Assembly: GCA_947494145.1 (NCBI GenBank)
Contig: CANLTZ010000001.1
Location: forward strand, 1 to 64,000
Direction of reading: 5' to 3'
Length of the DNA: 64,000 nt
DNA from: an uncultured Jannaschia sp.
GTDB lineage: Bacteria; Pseudomonadota; Alphaproteobacteria; Rhodobacterales; Rhodobacteraceae
The position numbers and the translations under genes were made by a program. The notes beneath the pieces were generated by a model. The model was not told the origin of the DNA. It saw only the letters and a program-made list of their open reading frames with translations, and did not search any database. Below, piece after piece: positions 29,501 to 38,211 of the stretch. The number at the start of each line of letters is the position of its first letter. The stretch's first letter is position 1.

Positions 29501-30703
29501 CTAGGATCCGGCGCCGCGGAAGCTGTTGGGGGCAGGGCTGACCACCTGTGCTTGACGGTTCACGATCTGCGCGACGGCCAGCGCCCTATCGATGGTGCCG
29601 TCGCCGCGCAGCCGGAATATACCGCCCGTGCCCGCAAAGCCAGCGCTGGACGTCAAGGATGCGCGGTTCACCACGCCTCCGCGCCGTGAAATGGCGCCAA
29701 CGGCGGCCATTCCGTCAAAGGCCAGACCGGCCAGCGGGTGCGGCGAGCTGCCGAAGGTGCTTTGGTAGCGGCCCCGGAATTGTTGCAGCGGCCCCGGTGA
29801 CGGCAATGCGAAATACCCGCCTTGCAGGCCTGGCAGCGCCAGCGCCTCGGCCGGGATATCCCAGCGGGTGAGGCCCAGATAACGGAAGTCTTCGCCGCCC
29901 ACGCCCGCTTCAGACAAAAGCTGCGCGATGACGGGCAGGTCGCCCGACGTATTGCCGGTTAGAAAAACGGCATTCGAGCTCGATGAGGTGGCTTGCGCCT
30001 CGATGGCGGGCACGGCGGCAACGATGCCTTCCTGGCTGAGATCATAGGGAACGGAGCCGGTGATCTGTGCACCCGTCCCGCGTGCGGCGTTGATGATGGC
30101 TGCGTTGGCGATTTGTCCGGTCTCGCCGCTGTTATGCGTGACCAGGACGCGGTTGCGCCCCTGCGAGGCCGCGAAGGACAGCACGCGCCGGGCCGTGTTT
30201 TCGAACGTGTTGCCCATGACCCAGACATTGCCGCCCGCAATGGCGGTATTGTTGGAAAAGCTCAGAACAGGCACGCCGGAGCCCGAGGCGGCAACACCCG
30301 CCGCGGCGGCATTGTCTGCGTAAAGCGGACCCAGAATGACCTGTGCCCCGCCTTCCAGGGCTTGTGCCACGGCGGCACTGGCGCCTGCGGGCGTGCCCTG
30401 CGTGGGATAGACCTGCAGGCTGACCGTGTTCGCGCCCAGGTCATTGGCTGCCAGGCGCGCGGCATTCTCTAGGCTTTGGGCAATGCCCGCATCCGTCCCT
30501 CGGCTAGAGCCATAGGGGACAAGAAGCGCAACCCGCGTGGGCCCGTCGCCTGCCACGCCCGCAGCGCCCGCGCCGCCGCCCGCGCCGGGAATGGCCGTGA
30601 CATTACAGGCCGCCAGGCCAAGGGCTGCCGTTGAGATCACGATGGCAGTCCGCGCCCGGCGTATCACCTTGACGACCTTGCCGCACAGGCTTCGGATGGA
30701 CAT
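29501..30703 (-). CDS. Penicillin-binding protein activator-like lipoprotein
   Basis: A 400-residue periplasmic-binding-fold lipoprotein. A signal sequence ends in a lipobox LAAC (about residue 33), followed by an alanine/glycine linker and a type I periplasmic-binding domain (VALLVPYGSSRGTDAGIAQSL, VILGPLYADNAAAAG, VLSFSNNTAIAGG, NRVLVTHNSGETGQIANAA). In gammaproteobacteria the LpoA relatives activate penicillin-binding proteins; here it may be that or a solute sensor. ATG 30703 is preferred over TTG 30721 because GGGGGAGAG lies upstream. Confidence 0.82.
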   Translation of the reverse strand: MSIRSLCGKVVKVIRRARTAIVISTAALGLAACNVTAIPGAGGGAGAAGVAGDGPTRVALLVPYGSSRGTDAGIAQSLENAARLAANDLGANTVSLQVYPTQGTPAGASAAVAQALEGGAQVILGPLYADNAAAAGVAASGSGVPVLSFSNNTAIAGGNVWVMGNTFENTARRVLSFAASQGRNRVLVTHNSGETGQIANAAIINAARGTGAQITGSVPYDLSQEGIVAAVPAIEAQATSSSSNAVFLTGNTSGDLPVIAQLLSEAGVGGEDFRYLGLTRWDIPAEALALPGLQGGYFALPSPGPLQQFRGRYQSTFGSSPHPLAGLAFDGMAAVGAISRRGGVVNRASLTSSAGFAGTGGIFRLRGDGTIDRALAVAQIVNRQAQVVSPAPNSFRGAGS

Positions 30704-30812
30704 TCGGATACTCTCCCCCAAGATGCGCCCTCACCCCGGGCGCGTGACAATTTGGCGCGAAGCTAGTGCGACGGCCCGGGCGAGTAAACGGCGGAACGGA
30801 GGGAATGGCCAA

Positions 30813-31667
30813 ATGGCGGAGATCGGCAAACCGGAGGCCGGGTTGCATCTGGTCGCCGTTCCCATCGGGGCGGCGCGGGATATCACGCTGAGGGCATTGG
30901 ATATTCTGGGCCATGCGGATGTTCTGGCGGCCGAAGATACCCGCTCGCTTCGTCGGCTGATGGATATCCATGGCGTGGCCTTGGCGGACCGGCCGCTTAT
31001 TCCCTATCACGACCACAATGGCCCCGCGGCGCGTCCCCGGCTGCTGGACGCGTTGAAGGCGGGCAAATCGGTGGCCTATGCGTCCGAGGCAGGCACGCCC
31101 CTGCTGGCCGATCCCGGCTTTCAGTTGGGGGTGGAAGCGCGGGCGGCAGGCATCCCCGTGCGCGCGGCGCCAGGGGCCAGCGCGCTTCTGGCCGCCCTAT
31201 GTGTCGGCGGGTTGCCGACGGATCGGTTCTTCTTTGCGGGCTTCCTGCCGCCCAAACAGGGCGCGCGCCGCAAGGCATTGGCGGAACTGGCGTCGATTCC
31301 GGGCACACTCGTGTTGTACGAATCCCCAAAGCGGCTGGCGGCAACCTTGGGCGACGCCGCCGAGGTGCTGGGCGCGCGTCCCGCCGCCATTTGCCGCGAA
31401 CTGACCAAACGGTTCGAAGAGGTGCGACAGGGCACGCTGCCGGATTTGGCTGAAGGCTGTCAGCAGGACGCACCGCGCGGCGAAATCGTCGTGCTGATCG
31501 ACCGCGCGCCCGAAGCGTCAAACGACCCAGGGGCCTTGCGCGACGCGCTGGCCACGGCGATGGAGTCAATGTCGCTAAAATCTGCCGTAAAACATGTTTC
31601 CGATTCGACCGGTGCTCCGCGTAAGCTTGTATATGATTTGGCTTTGGCTTTGCGGGATGAGACATGA
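30813..31667 (+). CDS. rsmI: 16S rRNA (cytidine1402-2'-O)-methyltransferase RsmI
   Basis: A 284-residue SAM-dependent tetrapyrrole-methylase-fold enzyme that 2'-O-methylates C1402 of 16S rRNA. Motifs: HLVAVPIGAARDITLRALD, ADVLAAEDTRSLRRLM, YASEAGTPLLADPGFQL, APGASALLAAL, and FFFAGFLPPKQGARRKAL. GGAGGG precedes the ATG. Divergent from the lipoprotein gene; the stop overlaps the start of yraN (ATGA). Confidence 0.93.
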   Translation: MAEIGKPEAGLHLVAVPIGAARDITLRALDILGHADVLAAEDTRSLRRLMDIHGVALADRPLIPYHDHNGPAARPRLLDALKAGKSVAYASEAGTPLLADPGFQLGVEARAAGIPVRAAPGASALLAALCVGGLPTDRFFFAGFLPPKQGARRKALAELASIPGTLVLYESPKRLAATLGDAAEVLGARPAAICRELTKRFEEVRQGTLPDLAEGCQQDAPRGEIVVLIDRAPEASNDPGALRDALATAMESMSLKSAVKHVSDSTGAPRKLVYDLALALRDET

Positions 31668-32017
31668 GTGGCACCACCTCCTATCACGCGGGCCTTGCCG
31701 CCGAAGACAGCGTGGCACGGCATTACAGTCGCGCCGGTTTGACCATTGTTGGGCGCCGCTGGCGCGGTCAGGGCGGGGAAATCGATGTGATCGCGCGGGA
31801 CGGGGACGAAACGGTCTTTGTCGAAGTGAAGAAAAGCGACAGCCATGCCGCGGCCGCCCTGCGGATCACGGCGAAGCAAACAAGGCGGCTTTTCGATTGC
31901 GCCAATGAATATATGGGTACGTTGCCCAATGGCCTTCTGTCCTCCGTGCGTTTCGACGTCGCGCTCGTCGACGAAGTGGGCCGCATCGAAGTGATCGAAA
32001 ACGCACTGGCGGCCTGA
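31664..32017 (+). CDS. yraN: UPF0102 (YraN) family protein
   Basis: A 117-residue small nuclease-like protein. It has the typical order GLAAEDSVARHYSRAGLTIVGRRWR, GGEIDVIARDGDETVFVEVK, ITAKQTRRLFDCA and RFDVALVD; the E-D...E-V-K residues are the PD-(D/E)XK-like core. YraN follows rsmI in many bacteria. Its function is not established. Confidence 0.9.
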   Translation: MSGTTSYHAGLAAEDSVARHYSRAGLTIVGRRWRGQGGEIDVIARDGDETVFVEVKKSDSHAAAALRITAKQTRRLFDCANEYMGTLPNGLLSSVRFDVALVDEVGRIEVIENALAA

Positions 32018-32091
32018 CCCTGGCGCACATTGCCAGCGCCCGGCCCCTGCGGCATTCAGGCGGGAAAACCTCGACCTGAAGGATTGCCCCC

Positions 32092-33048
32092 ATGCCCCGC
32101 CCAGCCCCCCTGAAGGTCGGCTTCCAGATGGACCCGATCCAGAATGTGGATATCGATGCCGACAGTTCGTTCCGCTTGGCGTTGGAGGCACAGGGGCGCG
32201 GGCATAGCCTTTGGGTTTGGACGCCGGATCAGCTTGCCTATGTCGAGGGCCGCATCTTAGCCCGAGCCCAAAGTGCCGAGGTCCGGCGCGAGCAGGGCAA
32301 TCACGTGACGCTTGGCCCGGTGGAGGAGTTGGACCTGGCAGATCTCGATGTGGTCTGGCTGCGCCAGGACCCGCCTTTCGACATGTCCTACATCACCAAC
32401 ACCCATCTGCTGGACCGCATCCATCCGGGCACGCTGGTGGTCAACGACCCCACTTGGGTCCGTGGTTGGCCCGAAAAGCTGATGGTTCTGGATTTCCCAG
32501 ACCTTACCCCACCCACAGCCATAGCGCGCGATATCGAGACGCTGCGCGCCTTCCGCGCGCGCCATGGCGACGTCATCCTGAAACCGCTCTATGGCAATGG
32601 CGGTGCGGGCGTGTTTCGACTGACGCCGGAGGATCGGAACCTCAACTCGCTGCATGAGCTTTTCTCGGCCATGAACCGCGAACCCCTGATCATGCAGAAA
32701 TTCCTGCCTGCCGTGGCCGCAGGCGACAAGCGCGTCATCTTGGTGGATGGGGAGCCTGTGGGCGCCATCAACCGTGTCCCCGCCGAGGGGGAAACGCGGT
32801 CGAACATGCATGTGGGCGGCCGGGCGGAGCCCATCGCGCTGTCGGACCGGGATCGGGAGATCTGCGCCGCCATCGGCCCGCGTCTGCGCGAGGCGGGCCA
32901 GATTTTCGTGGGCATCGACGTGATTGGCGACTGGCTGACGGAAATCAACGTGACCTCGCCCACCGGGCTGCAGGAACTTGAGCGCTTCGACGGCACCAAT
33001 GCAAGCGCCACCATCTGGGAAGCGATCGAACGCCGCCGCGCCGGGTAA
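32092..33048 (+). CDS. gshB: Glutathione synthetase
   Basis: A 318-residue ATP-grasp ligase joining gamma-glutamylcysteine and glycine to glutathione. N-terminal [19 protein letters not shown], then [33 protein letters not shown] (glycine-rich ATP loop) and the C-terminal [13 protein letters not shown]. Follows yraN by 74 nt and is convergent with comM. Confidence 0.95.
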   Translation: MPRPAPLKVGFQMDPIQNVDIDADSSFRLALEAQGRGHSLWVWTPDQLAYVEGRILARAQSAEVRREQGNHVTLGPVEELDLADLDVVWLRQDPPFDMSYITNTHLLDRIHPGTLVVNDPTWVRGWPEKLMVLDFPDLTPPTAIARDIETLRAFRARHGDVILKPLYGNGGAGVFRLTPEDRNLNSLHELFSAMNREPLIMQKFLPAVAAGDKRVILVDGEPVGAINRVPAEGETRSNMHVGGRAEPIALSDRDREICAAIGPRLREAGQIFVGIDVIGDWLTEINVTSPTGLQELERFDGTNASATIWEAIERRRAG

Positions 33049-33075
33049 ACCGACAACGAACTTCCAATGGCTGTT

Positions 33076-34587
33076 CTAACTGCCCGCGATCAGCCTGTAG
33101 GCCAGTGCCTCGGCCACATGGGGCCGGCGGACGCCGTCGGAGCTGTCGAGGTCGGCGATGGTCCGCGCCACTTTCAGCACGCGGTGATAGCCACGGGCAG
33201 ACAGGCGGAAACGCTCGGTGGCTTGGAGCAGGATGTCATGGGCTTCGGTGTCGGGCATCGCCACCTCCATCAAGGCATCGCCGGACACATCCGCGTTGAC
33301 CGTGACCTTGGGCGCGTCGGCATAGCGCTGCGCTTGCCGGTCGCGTGCGGCGACGACGCGCGCCGCAACCTCGGCTGAGCTGTCGCCGGAGGGGGGAAGC
33401 GCAAGGTCCGACACCTCCACCGCGGGCACTTCCAAGCGCAAATCGAAGCGGTCCATCAGGGGGCCGGAGACGCGGTTCATGTATTCCGCGCCGCAATTGG
33501 GCGCGCGGGAACAGGCCTGGTTGGCGTCATAGAGCATGCCGCAACGGCAGGGATTGGCCGCGGCCACCAGAAGGAAGCGGCAAGGATAGCGGACATGGGC
33601 ATTGGCCCGGGCGATGGTGACTTCACCGGTTTCAATGGGTTGGCGCAGGGTTTCGAGGACGGCGCGGGGGAATTCGGGAAACTCGTCCATGAAGAGCACG
33701 CCGTTATGCGCGAGGCTGATCTGGCCGGGGCCCGCGCGTTTGCCGCCGCCCACGATGGCCGGAACAGAGGCCGTGTGGTGGGGTTCCTGATAGGGGCGGC
33801 GGGCCAGGATGCCGCCTTCGTCCAGCGTGCCGGCCAGGGAATGGATCGTGGAGGTTTCCAGCGCCTCATAGGCGGTGAGTGGGGGCAGAAGGCCAGGCAG
33901 GCGCGCGGCCAGCATCGACTTCCCCGCACCGGGCGGGCCCACCATGAATAGGTGGTGGCGCCCGGCGGCGGCGATTTCCAGCGCGCGTTTGGCCCGTTCC
34001 TGCCCGCGGACATCGCGCAGGCAAAGACCCGGCCCCGCATCGGCCAGGCGGCGGGCCTGCGCTTCGTGGAGGGGGGCGTTGCCGGTCAGGTGGTCCATGA
34101 GCGCCTTGAGCGAATTCGCCGCATAGACGGCGGCGCCGTCGCCGACCCAGGCGGCTTCGGGTCCGCAGGCGGCAGGGCAGAAGAGCGTGGCCTTGAGTTC
34201 CGCGGCCTTCATGGCGGCGGGCAGGGCGCCCGAGACGGCGACGAGCGCGCCGTCGAGCGACATCTCCCCCAAGGAAACCGCGCGGGCCACGGGGTCGGAC
34301 GGCACCAGTTCGAGCGCGGCCAGCAGGGATAGCGCGATGGGCAGGTCGAAATGCGCGCCTTCCTTGGGCAGGTCGGCGGGGGAAAGGTTAACGGTGACTT
34401 TCTTAGAGGGCAGGGCGATGCCCAATTCGCCCAAGGCCGTGCGGATGCGGTCGCGTGCCTCTGACACGGCCTTGTCGGGCAGGCCGACGATGGAAAAGCC
34501 GGGAAGGCCAGGGGACACCGCGCATTGCACGTCCACGGGCCGCGCTTCCAGCCCTTCGAAGGCCACCGTCGTCGTGCGCGCCAGCAT
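33076..34587 (-). CDS. comM: YifB/ComM-type Mg-chelatase-like AAA+ ATPase
   Basis: A 503-residue AAA+ protein. N-terminal domain ends in SKKVTVNLSPADLPKEGAHFD; Walker A GPPGAGKSML near 220; Walker B FMDEFPEFPRAVLE; a zinc-like CXnCXnC group (NPCRCGMLYD, CSRAPNCGAEY). ComM is a branch-migration helicase used when transforming DNA is integrated; in Rhodobacter capsulatus it is needed for receipt of gene-transfer-agent DNA and is under CtrA control. Two TTAACCAT half-sites lie in the 50 bp upstream of the start (34612-34645). Confidence 0.92.
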   Translation of the reverse strand: MLARTTTVAFEGLEARPVDVQCAVSPGLPGFSIVGLPDKAVSEARDRIRTALGELGIALPSKKVTVNLSPADLPKEGAHFDLPIALSLLAALELVPSDPVARAVSLGEMSLDGALVAVSGALPAAMKAAELKATLFCPAACGPEAAWVGDGAAVYAANSLKALMDHLTGNAPLHEAQARRLADAGPGLCLRDVRGQERAKRALEIAAAGRHHLFMVGPPGAGKSMLAARLPGLLPPLTAYEALETSTIHSLAGTLDEGGILARRPYQEPHHTASVPAIVGGGKRAGPGQISLAHNGVLFMDEFPEFPRAVLETLRQPIETGEVTIARANAHVRYPCRFLLVAAANPCRCGMLYDANQACSRAPNCGAEYMNRVSGPLMDRFDLRLEVPAVEVSDLALPPSGDSSAEVAARVVAARDRQAQRYADAPKVTVNADVSGDALMEVAMPDTEAHDILLQATERFRLSARGYHRVLKVARTIADLDSSDGVRRPHVAEALAYRLIAGS

Positions 34588-34611
34588 GTCCGTCCCCGAT
34601 ATCGTTTAGGG

Positions 34612-34645
34612 ATGGTTAATGCTCCAAGCGTTTAAGAATGGTTAA
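34612..34645. promoter_or_regulatory. Two CtrA half-sites upstream of comM
   Basis: ATGGTTAA at 34612-34619 and again at 34638-34645, each the complement of the CtrA half-site TTAACCAT. The second is part of TTAA-N6-TTAAC, one base short of the full consensus spacing, and overlaps the GST stop codon. Confidence 0.5.
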
Positions 34646-35319
34646 CGCATCGGGAAGGGCGCGGTGGGCAGGCCCATGTCGTATTCCGACAGCGTGCGGT
34701 CCTGCGCCTCGCCCATTGCGCGCCAGCGGTGCAGCGAATCGTGGGTCAGATGTTGGTCCACATAGGCCTGGGCCGAAGGGGTGACGGGCAGGCCGTAGCC
34801 CGCGATGCGCATGGCCACGGGGGCGAAGAAGGCGTCTGCGGCGGAATAGGCCCCAAAAAGCCAAGGGCCATCGCCCGTGGTGCGGGCCATGTCCCAGAGC
34901 ATGGCGATGCGGGTCAGGTCGGTCTGCACGGCCTCGGACGCGTCGAAACCCACCCAAGACAGGCGCAGGTTCATGGGGCAGGCGCTTCGAAGGGCGGTGA
35001 AGCCGGAATGCATTTCCGCCACCATGGAGCGGGCGAGTGCGCGGGCGCGGGGGTCCGTCGGCCAATGGCCAGCCTCGGGGTGGGCCTCGGCCAAACCCTC
35101 GGCGATGGCGATCGTGTCAGAGAGGATGCCGCCATCGGGCGTGCGCACGACCGGAACGGTGCGGGCTGGGGGGAAGTCGGACAGGTCGCGGGCGAAGTCG
35201 TCGGAATACATGCGCGTGTGGTGCAGCACGACAGGCACGCCAAACGCATCGAACAGAAGCCAGCCCCGCAGGCTCCAGGAAGAATAGGCGCAATCGCCGA
35301 TCAGTAGCTCATAGGTCAT
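34642..35319 (-). CDS. Glutathione S-transferase family protein
   Basis: A 225-residue protein with a thioredoxin-like N-terminal domain (CAYSSWSLRGWLLFDAFGVP, catalytic Ser/Cys area at about 10-14; TVPVVRTPDGGILSDTIAIAE) and an all-helical C-terminal domain. The family conjugates glutathione or reduces disulfides; substrate unknown. ATG 35319 chosen (SD weak). Followed by an intergenic stretch with CtrA half-sites and comM. Confidence 0.88.
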   Translation of the reverse strand: MTYELLIGDCAYSSWSLRGWLLFDAFGVPVVLHHTRMYSDDFARDLSDFPPARTVPVVRTPDGGILSDTIAIAEGLAEAHPEAGHWPTDPRARALARSMVAEMHSGFTALRSACPMNLRLSWVGFDASEAVQTDLTRIAMLWDMARTTGDGPWLFGAYSAADAFFAPVAMRIAGYGLPVTPSAQAYVDQHLTHDSLHRWRAMGEAQDRTLSEYDMGLPTAPFPMR

Positions 35320-35376
35320 GGATCGGGTTTGCCGCAGGGCTGGCCCGGGCGCCAACGACAATCCGTGATGCGGCCA

Positions 35377-35943
35377 TCACGGAATGCGATTGGCGAAGAC
35401 GGGCACCGGGCTGGAGGGCGTCAGGTCGATGCGGGTCAGTGACAGGTTGTCGATCTTCTGGGCCAGGGCTTCGAATGGGGGCAGGCCGGTGGCCCGGGCC
35501 CATTGCGTCAAGATCACACCCATATGGGCCACGACGATCAGGTCGGGGCCCTTGGCCAGTCGTGTCAGGGCCGCCTCAACCCGCACGGCCACATCGTTCC
35601 AGGATTCGCCGCCGGGGGCGCGTTGGGCGCCGGGGCGGTCGAAATAGCTGCGTAAGTCGGGGCTGTCGATTTCATCGAAGCCCAGGTTCTCCCATTCGCC
35701 ATAGTGGAATTCCCGCAGGTCTGGTGCGTGGGGCAGCCTGATGCGCGTGCCTGCAATGGCATCGGCGGTGGCTGCGGCGCGGCGCAGGTCACTTGAGATG
35801 ACGGGGGCATGGGGCAGCGCGGCAGATAGGCGGCGAAGGGCGGCTGTATCGGACAGATCGGCAGGCAGATCGGTCCAGCCCACCATGCGTTTGGCATGTG
35901 TGGGCCCATGTCGGACAAGCCAGAGTCGTTTCACTTCAGCCAT
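35377..35943 (-). CDS. Histidine phosphatase family protein, possibly alpha-ribazole phosphatase
   Basis: A 188-residue phosphoglycerate-mutase-like phosphatase. Motif LVRHGPTHAK at the N-terminus carries the catalytic histidine; second histidine is in VVAHMGVILTQW; also DLREFHYGEW. It overlaps cobU by 13 nt, so alpha-ribazole phosphatase (CobC) of cobalamin assembly is a good guess, but not proven: no other cob genes are in the window. Confidence 0.85.
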   Translation of the reverse strand: MAEVKRLWLVRHGPTHAKRMVGWTDLPADLSDTAALRRLSAALPHAPVISSDLRRAAATADAIAGTRIRLPHAPDLREFHYGEWENLGFDEIDSPDLRSYFDRPGAQRAPGGESWNDVAVRVEAALTRLAKGPDLIVVAHMGVILTQWARATGLPPFEALAQKIDNLSLTRIDLTPSSPVPVFANRIP

Positions 35944-36452
35944 TGGGGTAGCCCCGCGGTGACCAAAGCAACGCGCCCGGCGGCCTGGGCCAGCCGCTGG
36001 TTCAGGGCGCCCTGGGCGCGTTGAAACCGGCGGGCCAGCGCATTGTCGGGCGTCACGCCGCCGCCGACATCGTTGGTGACCACGATGAAAGACGCGTCCG
36101 ATGCGGCCATTGCGGCAATCCAGGCCTCTGCCTCGGGCTGCCAATCGCGGTCATCCATCATCAGGTTCGTCAGCCACATCGTGGCACAGTCGATCAGGAC
36201 CGATCCGGTGAGCGTTTCACAGGCCCGGGCCAAGTCGGTCGGTGCCTCGATCAGGGTCCAGCCATCGTCGCGCCGGGCTGCATGCAGGCGCGCCTTGCGG
36301 TGCATTTCTTCATCCAGGAGGCGAGCGGTCGCGATGTAGGTCGCCCGGGCCTTGTCCTGTCGCGCAAACCCTTCTGCCCATGCGGATTTCCCGGATGCGG
36401 CATGGCCCAAGACAAGGGTGAATTTCGCGTTCTCGGCACAAGTCCCGGTCAT
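35931..36452 (-). CDS. cobU: Bifunctional adenosylcobinamide kinase/guanylyltransferase
   Basis: A 173-residue CobU/CobP enzyme that phosphorylates adenosylcobinamide and adds GMP in the nucleotide-loop pathway of B12. P-loop GHAASGKS at 16-23; YIATARLLDEEMHRKA; W-T-L-IEAP; IVVTNDVGGGVTPDNALARRF. ATG 36452 is the natural start. Divergent from rpoH with 104 nt between, where an RpoE-like promoter faces rpoH. Confidence 0.93.
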   Translation of the reverse strand: MTGTCAENAKFTLVLGHAASGKSAWAEGFARQDKARATYIATARLLDEEMHRKARLHAARRDDGWTLIEAPTDLARACETLTGSVLIDCATMWLTNLMMDDRDWQPEAEAWIAAMAASDASFIVVTNDVGGGVTPDNALARRFQRAQGALNQRLAQAAGRVALVTAGLPQWLK

Positions 36453-36468
36453 TTATGGAAACTTTTTT

Positions 36469-36498
36469 TGATCCGGGGTCGTTGTAGGGCCGTATTTG
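36469..36498 (+). promoter_or_regulatory. RpoE-type promoter candidate for rpoH
   Basis: TGATCC at 36469-36474 followed after exactly 18 nt by TATTTG at 36493-36498, then the ATG of the RpoH gene about 60 nt on. TGATCC-N18 is the -35/spacer of RpoE (ECF) promoters known in Rhodobacter sphaeroides, where rpoHII is an RpoE target. The -10 here is not a perfect match. Confidence 0.5.
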
Positions 36499-36556
36499 CA
36501 ATCAGAAGACCGACAAAAACGACGCCCTACGACAGCACCCAAGGGGGTTACGAGAC

Positions 36557-37435
36557 ATGGCTTTGGACTTCAACAGCGACACGTCACTGTCAAGACGTGC
36601 GATGAAGGCGGAACTTCTGGATGCGGAGACAGAGTTGCGCCTCGCCTATGCCTGGCGCGATGAGCGGTGTGAGGAAAGCCTGCATCGACTGATCACCGCT
36701 TACATGCGCCTGGCAATTTCCATGGCGGCCAAGTTCCGGCGCTACGGCGCACCGATGAACGATCTGATCCAGGAAGCGGGTTTGGGCCTGATGAAGGCCG
36801 CAGAAAAGTTCGACCCCGACCGCGGCGTTCGCTTTTCGACGTATGCCGTTTGGTGGATCAAGGCCTCGATCCAAGATTACGTGATGCGCAACTGGTCCAT
36901 GGTTCGGACCGGCTCCACCTCCTCCCAGAAATCGTTGTTCTTCAACCTTCGCCGTGTGCAAGCCCGGTTGGAACGTGAGGCGATGGCCGAAGGTGTCACC
37001 ATCGACCGCCAGACTTTGCGCGAACGCATCGCCAAGGAAGTGGGTGTACCGCTTCACGACGTGGAGATGATGGAAGGTCGCCTGTCAGGGTCCGACTTCA
37101 GCCTGAACGCGACGCAATCGTCGGACGAAGACGGGCGCGAATGGATCGACACGCTGGAAGATGACGCCACCCAGGCCGAGCATGAGGTGGAGTTGCGCCA
37201 CGACAATGCGATGCTGCGGGAATGGCTTCTATCTGCGCTGTCGTCGCTTAATGAGCGGGAGCGGTTCATCGTCCGCGAACGCAAGCTGCGCGAAGACCCC
37301 CGGACGCTTGAATCGCTTGGCAACGAATTGTCGCTCTCGAAGGAACGGGTGCGCCAGCTTGAAGCCGCCGCCTTCGCCAAGATGCGCAAGTCGCTTGAAA
37401 AGCAGTCGCGTGAGGTTCTGGGCTTCTTGAATTGA
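36557..37435 (+). CDS. rpoH: RNA polymerase sigma factor RpoH-family (RpoHII-like)
   Basis: A 292-residue sigma-70 family factor. RpoH box QKSLFFNLRRVQARL near 124-138; region 2 FSTYAVWWIKASIQDYVMRNW; region 4 LNERERFIVRERKL and LSLSKERVRQLEAAAF. Such alternative sigmas direct heat-shock and oxidative/singlet-oxygen genes. Alphaproteobacteria often have two RpoH; the promoter motif upstream suggests the RpoHII type. Its stop overlaps a TTG start of the ChaN-like gene. Confidence 0.92.
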   Translation: MALDFNSDTSLSRRAMKAELLDAETELRLAYAWRDERCEESLHRLITAYMRLAISMAAKFRRYGAPMNDLIQEAGLGLMKAAEKFDPDRGVRFSTYAVWWIKASIQDYVMRNWSMVRTGSTSSQKSLFFNLRRVQARLEREAMAEGVTIDRQTLRERIAKEVGVPLHDVEMMEGRLSGSDFSLNATQSSDEDGREWIDTLEDDATQAEHEVELRHDNAMLREWLLSALSSLNERERFIVRERKLREDPRTLESLGNELSLSKERVRQLEAAAFAKMRKSLEKQSREVLGFLN

Positions 37436-38166
37436 AGCCATTGCTGGCCGCCGCATCGGCCTTGTGGGCCGGTGCCGTTGCGGCCCAGGGACTGCCGGAC
37501 GCCGATATCTACATCATCGGTGAGTTGCACGACAATCCGACCCATCATGAGGTGCAGGCCGATCTGGTTGGCCAGATCGGCCCCACGTCCGTTGTGTTTG
37601 AACAACTGACCGACGAACAGGCCGACCGCGTGGCCCCAGATACGCCGCGCGATGCCGGCACGCTAAACACGCTGCTGGATTGGGAAGACAGCGGCTGGCC
37701 TGATATTGCGATGTATGCGCCGATCATGGGCGCGTCGGACGCGGTGATCGTCGGCGCAGCCGGTGCGCCGGGGGATTTGTCGGCTTACGGATTGGATGAA
37801 CCTTTGCCGCCTGAACAACAAGCTGCGCGCGAGGCGCTGCAGGCCGACGCCCATTGCGGCAAATTGCCCGAAGACATCCTTCCCGATTTCGTGGCGCGGC
37901 AGCGGGCCATCGATGCGCAATTTGCCGCGCGCACAATTGGCGCGCTGGACAGATATGGCGGGCCGGTGGTGCTGATCACCGGAAATGGCCATGCCCGCAA
38001 GGATTGGGGCGTGCCCGCCGCCATCGCCCGTGTGCGCCAGGATTTGCGCGTCTTCACCATCGTTCAGGGCGAAGCCGGACATTTCCCGCCCGGCGGCGAT
38101 ATGGTGCTGGGTCTTGACACGCCCGCGGTGCCAAATCGCCCCGACCCCTGCGACGCCTTCCGTTGA
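37432..38166 (+). CDS. ChaN family (heme-binding uncharacterized) protein
   Basis: A 244-residue exported protein. It starts TTG at 37432, overlapping the rpoH stop as TTGA; the signal sequence is MKPLLAAASALWAGAVAAQG. Core motifs YIIGELHDNPTHHEVQADLV, VVFEQLTDEQA, and LITGNGHARKDWGVP are those of the ChaN/DUF399 family, members of which bind haem or act in iron uptake. Cotranscribed with rpoH by the overlap. Function here unproven. Confidence 0.82.
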   Translation: MKPLLAAASALWAGAVAAQGLPDADIYIIGELHDNPTHHEVQADLVGQIGPTSVVFEQLTDEQADRVAPDTPRDAGTLNTLLDWEDSGWPDIAMYAPIMGASDAVIVGAAGAPGDLSAYGLDEPLPPEQQAAREALQADAHCGKLPEDILPDFVARQRAIDAQFAARTIGALDRYGGPVVLITGNGHARKDWGVPAAIARVRQDLRVFTIVQGEAGHFPPGGDMVLGLDTPAVPNRPDPCDAFR

Positions 38167-38211
38167 CGGTCGCGGCCACCTAGGCCATCCCGTGGGGGCA
38201 ATGGGGGACGG

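Noticed and set aside
26695-29541. A plus-strand frame of nearly 950 codons antisense to glnD
   Set aside because: It exists because GC-rich third positions leave the antisense strand open; the minus-strand product is unmistakably GlnD with NTase, HD and ACT domains. The antisense product has no family features (H/G/V/R-rich).
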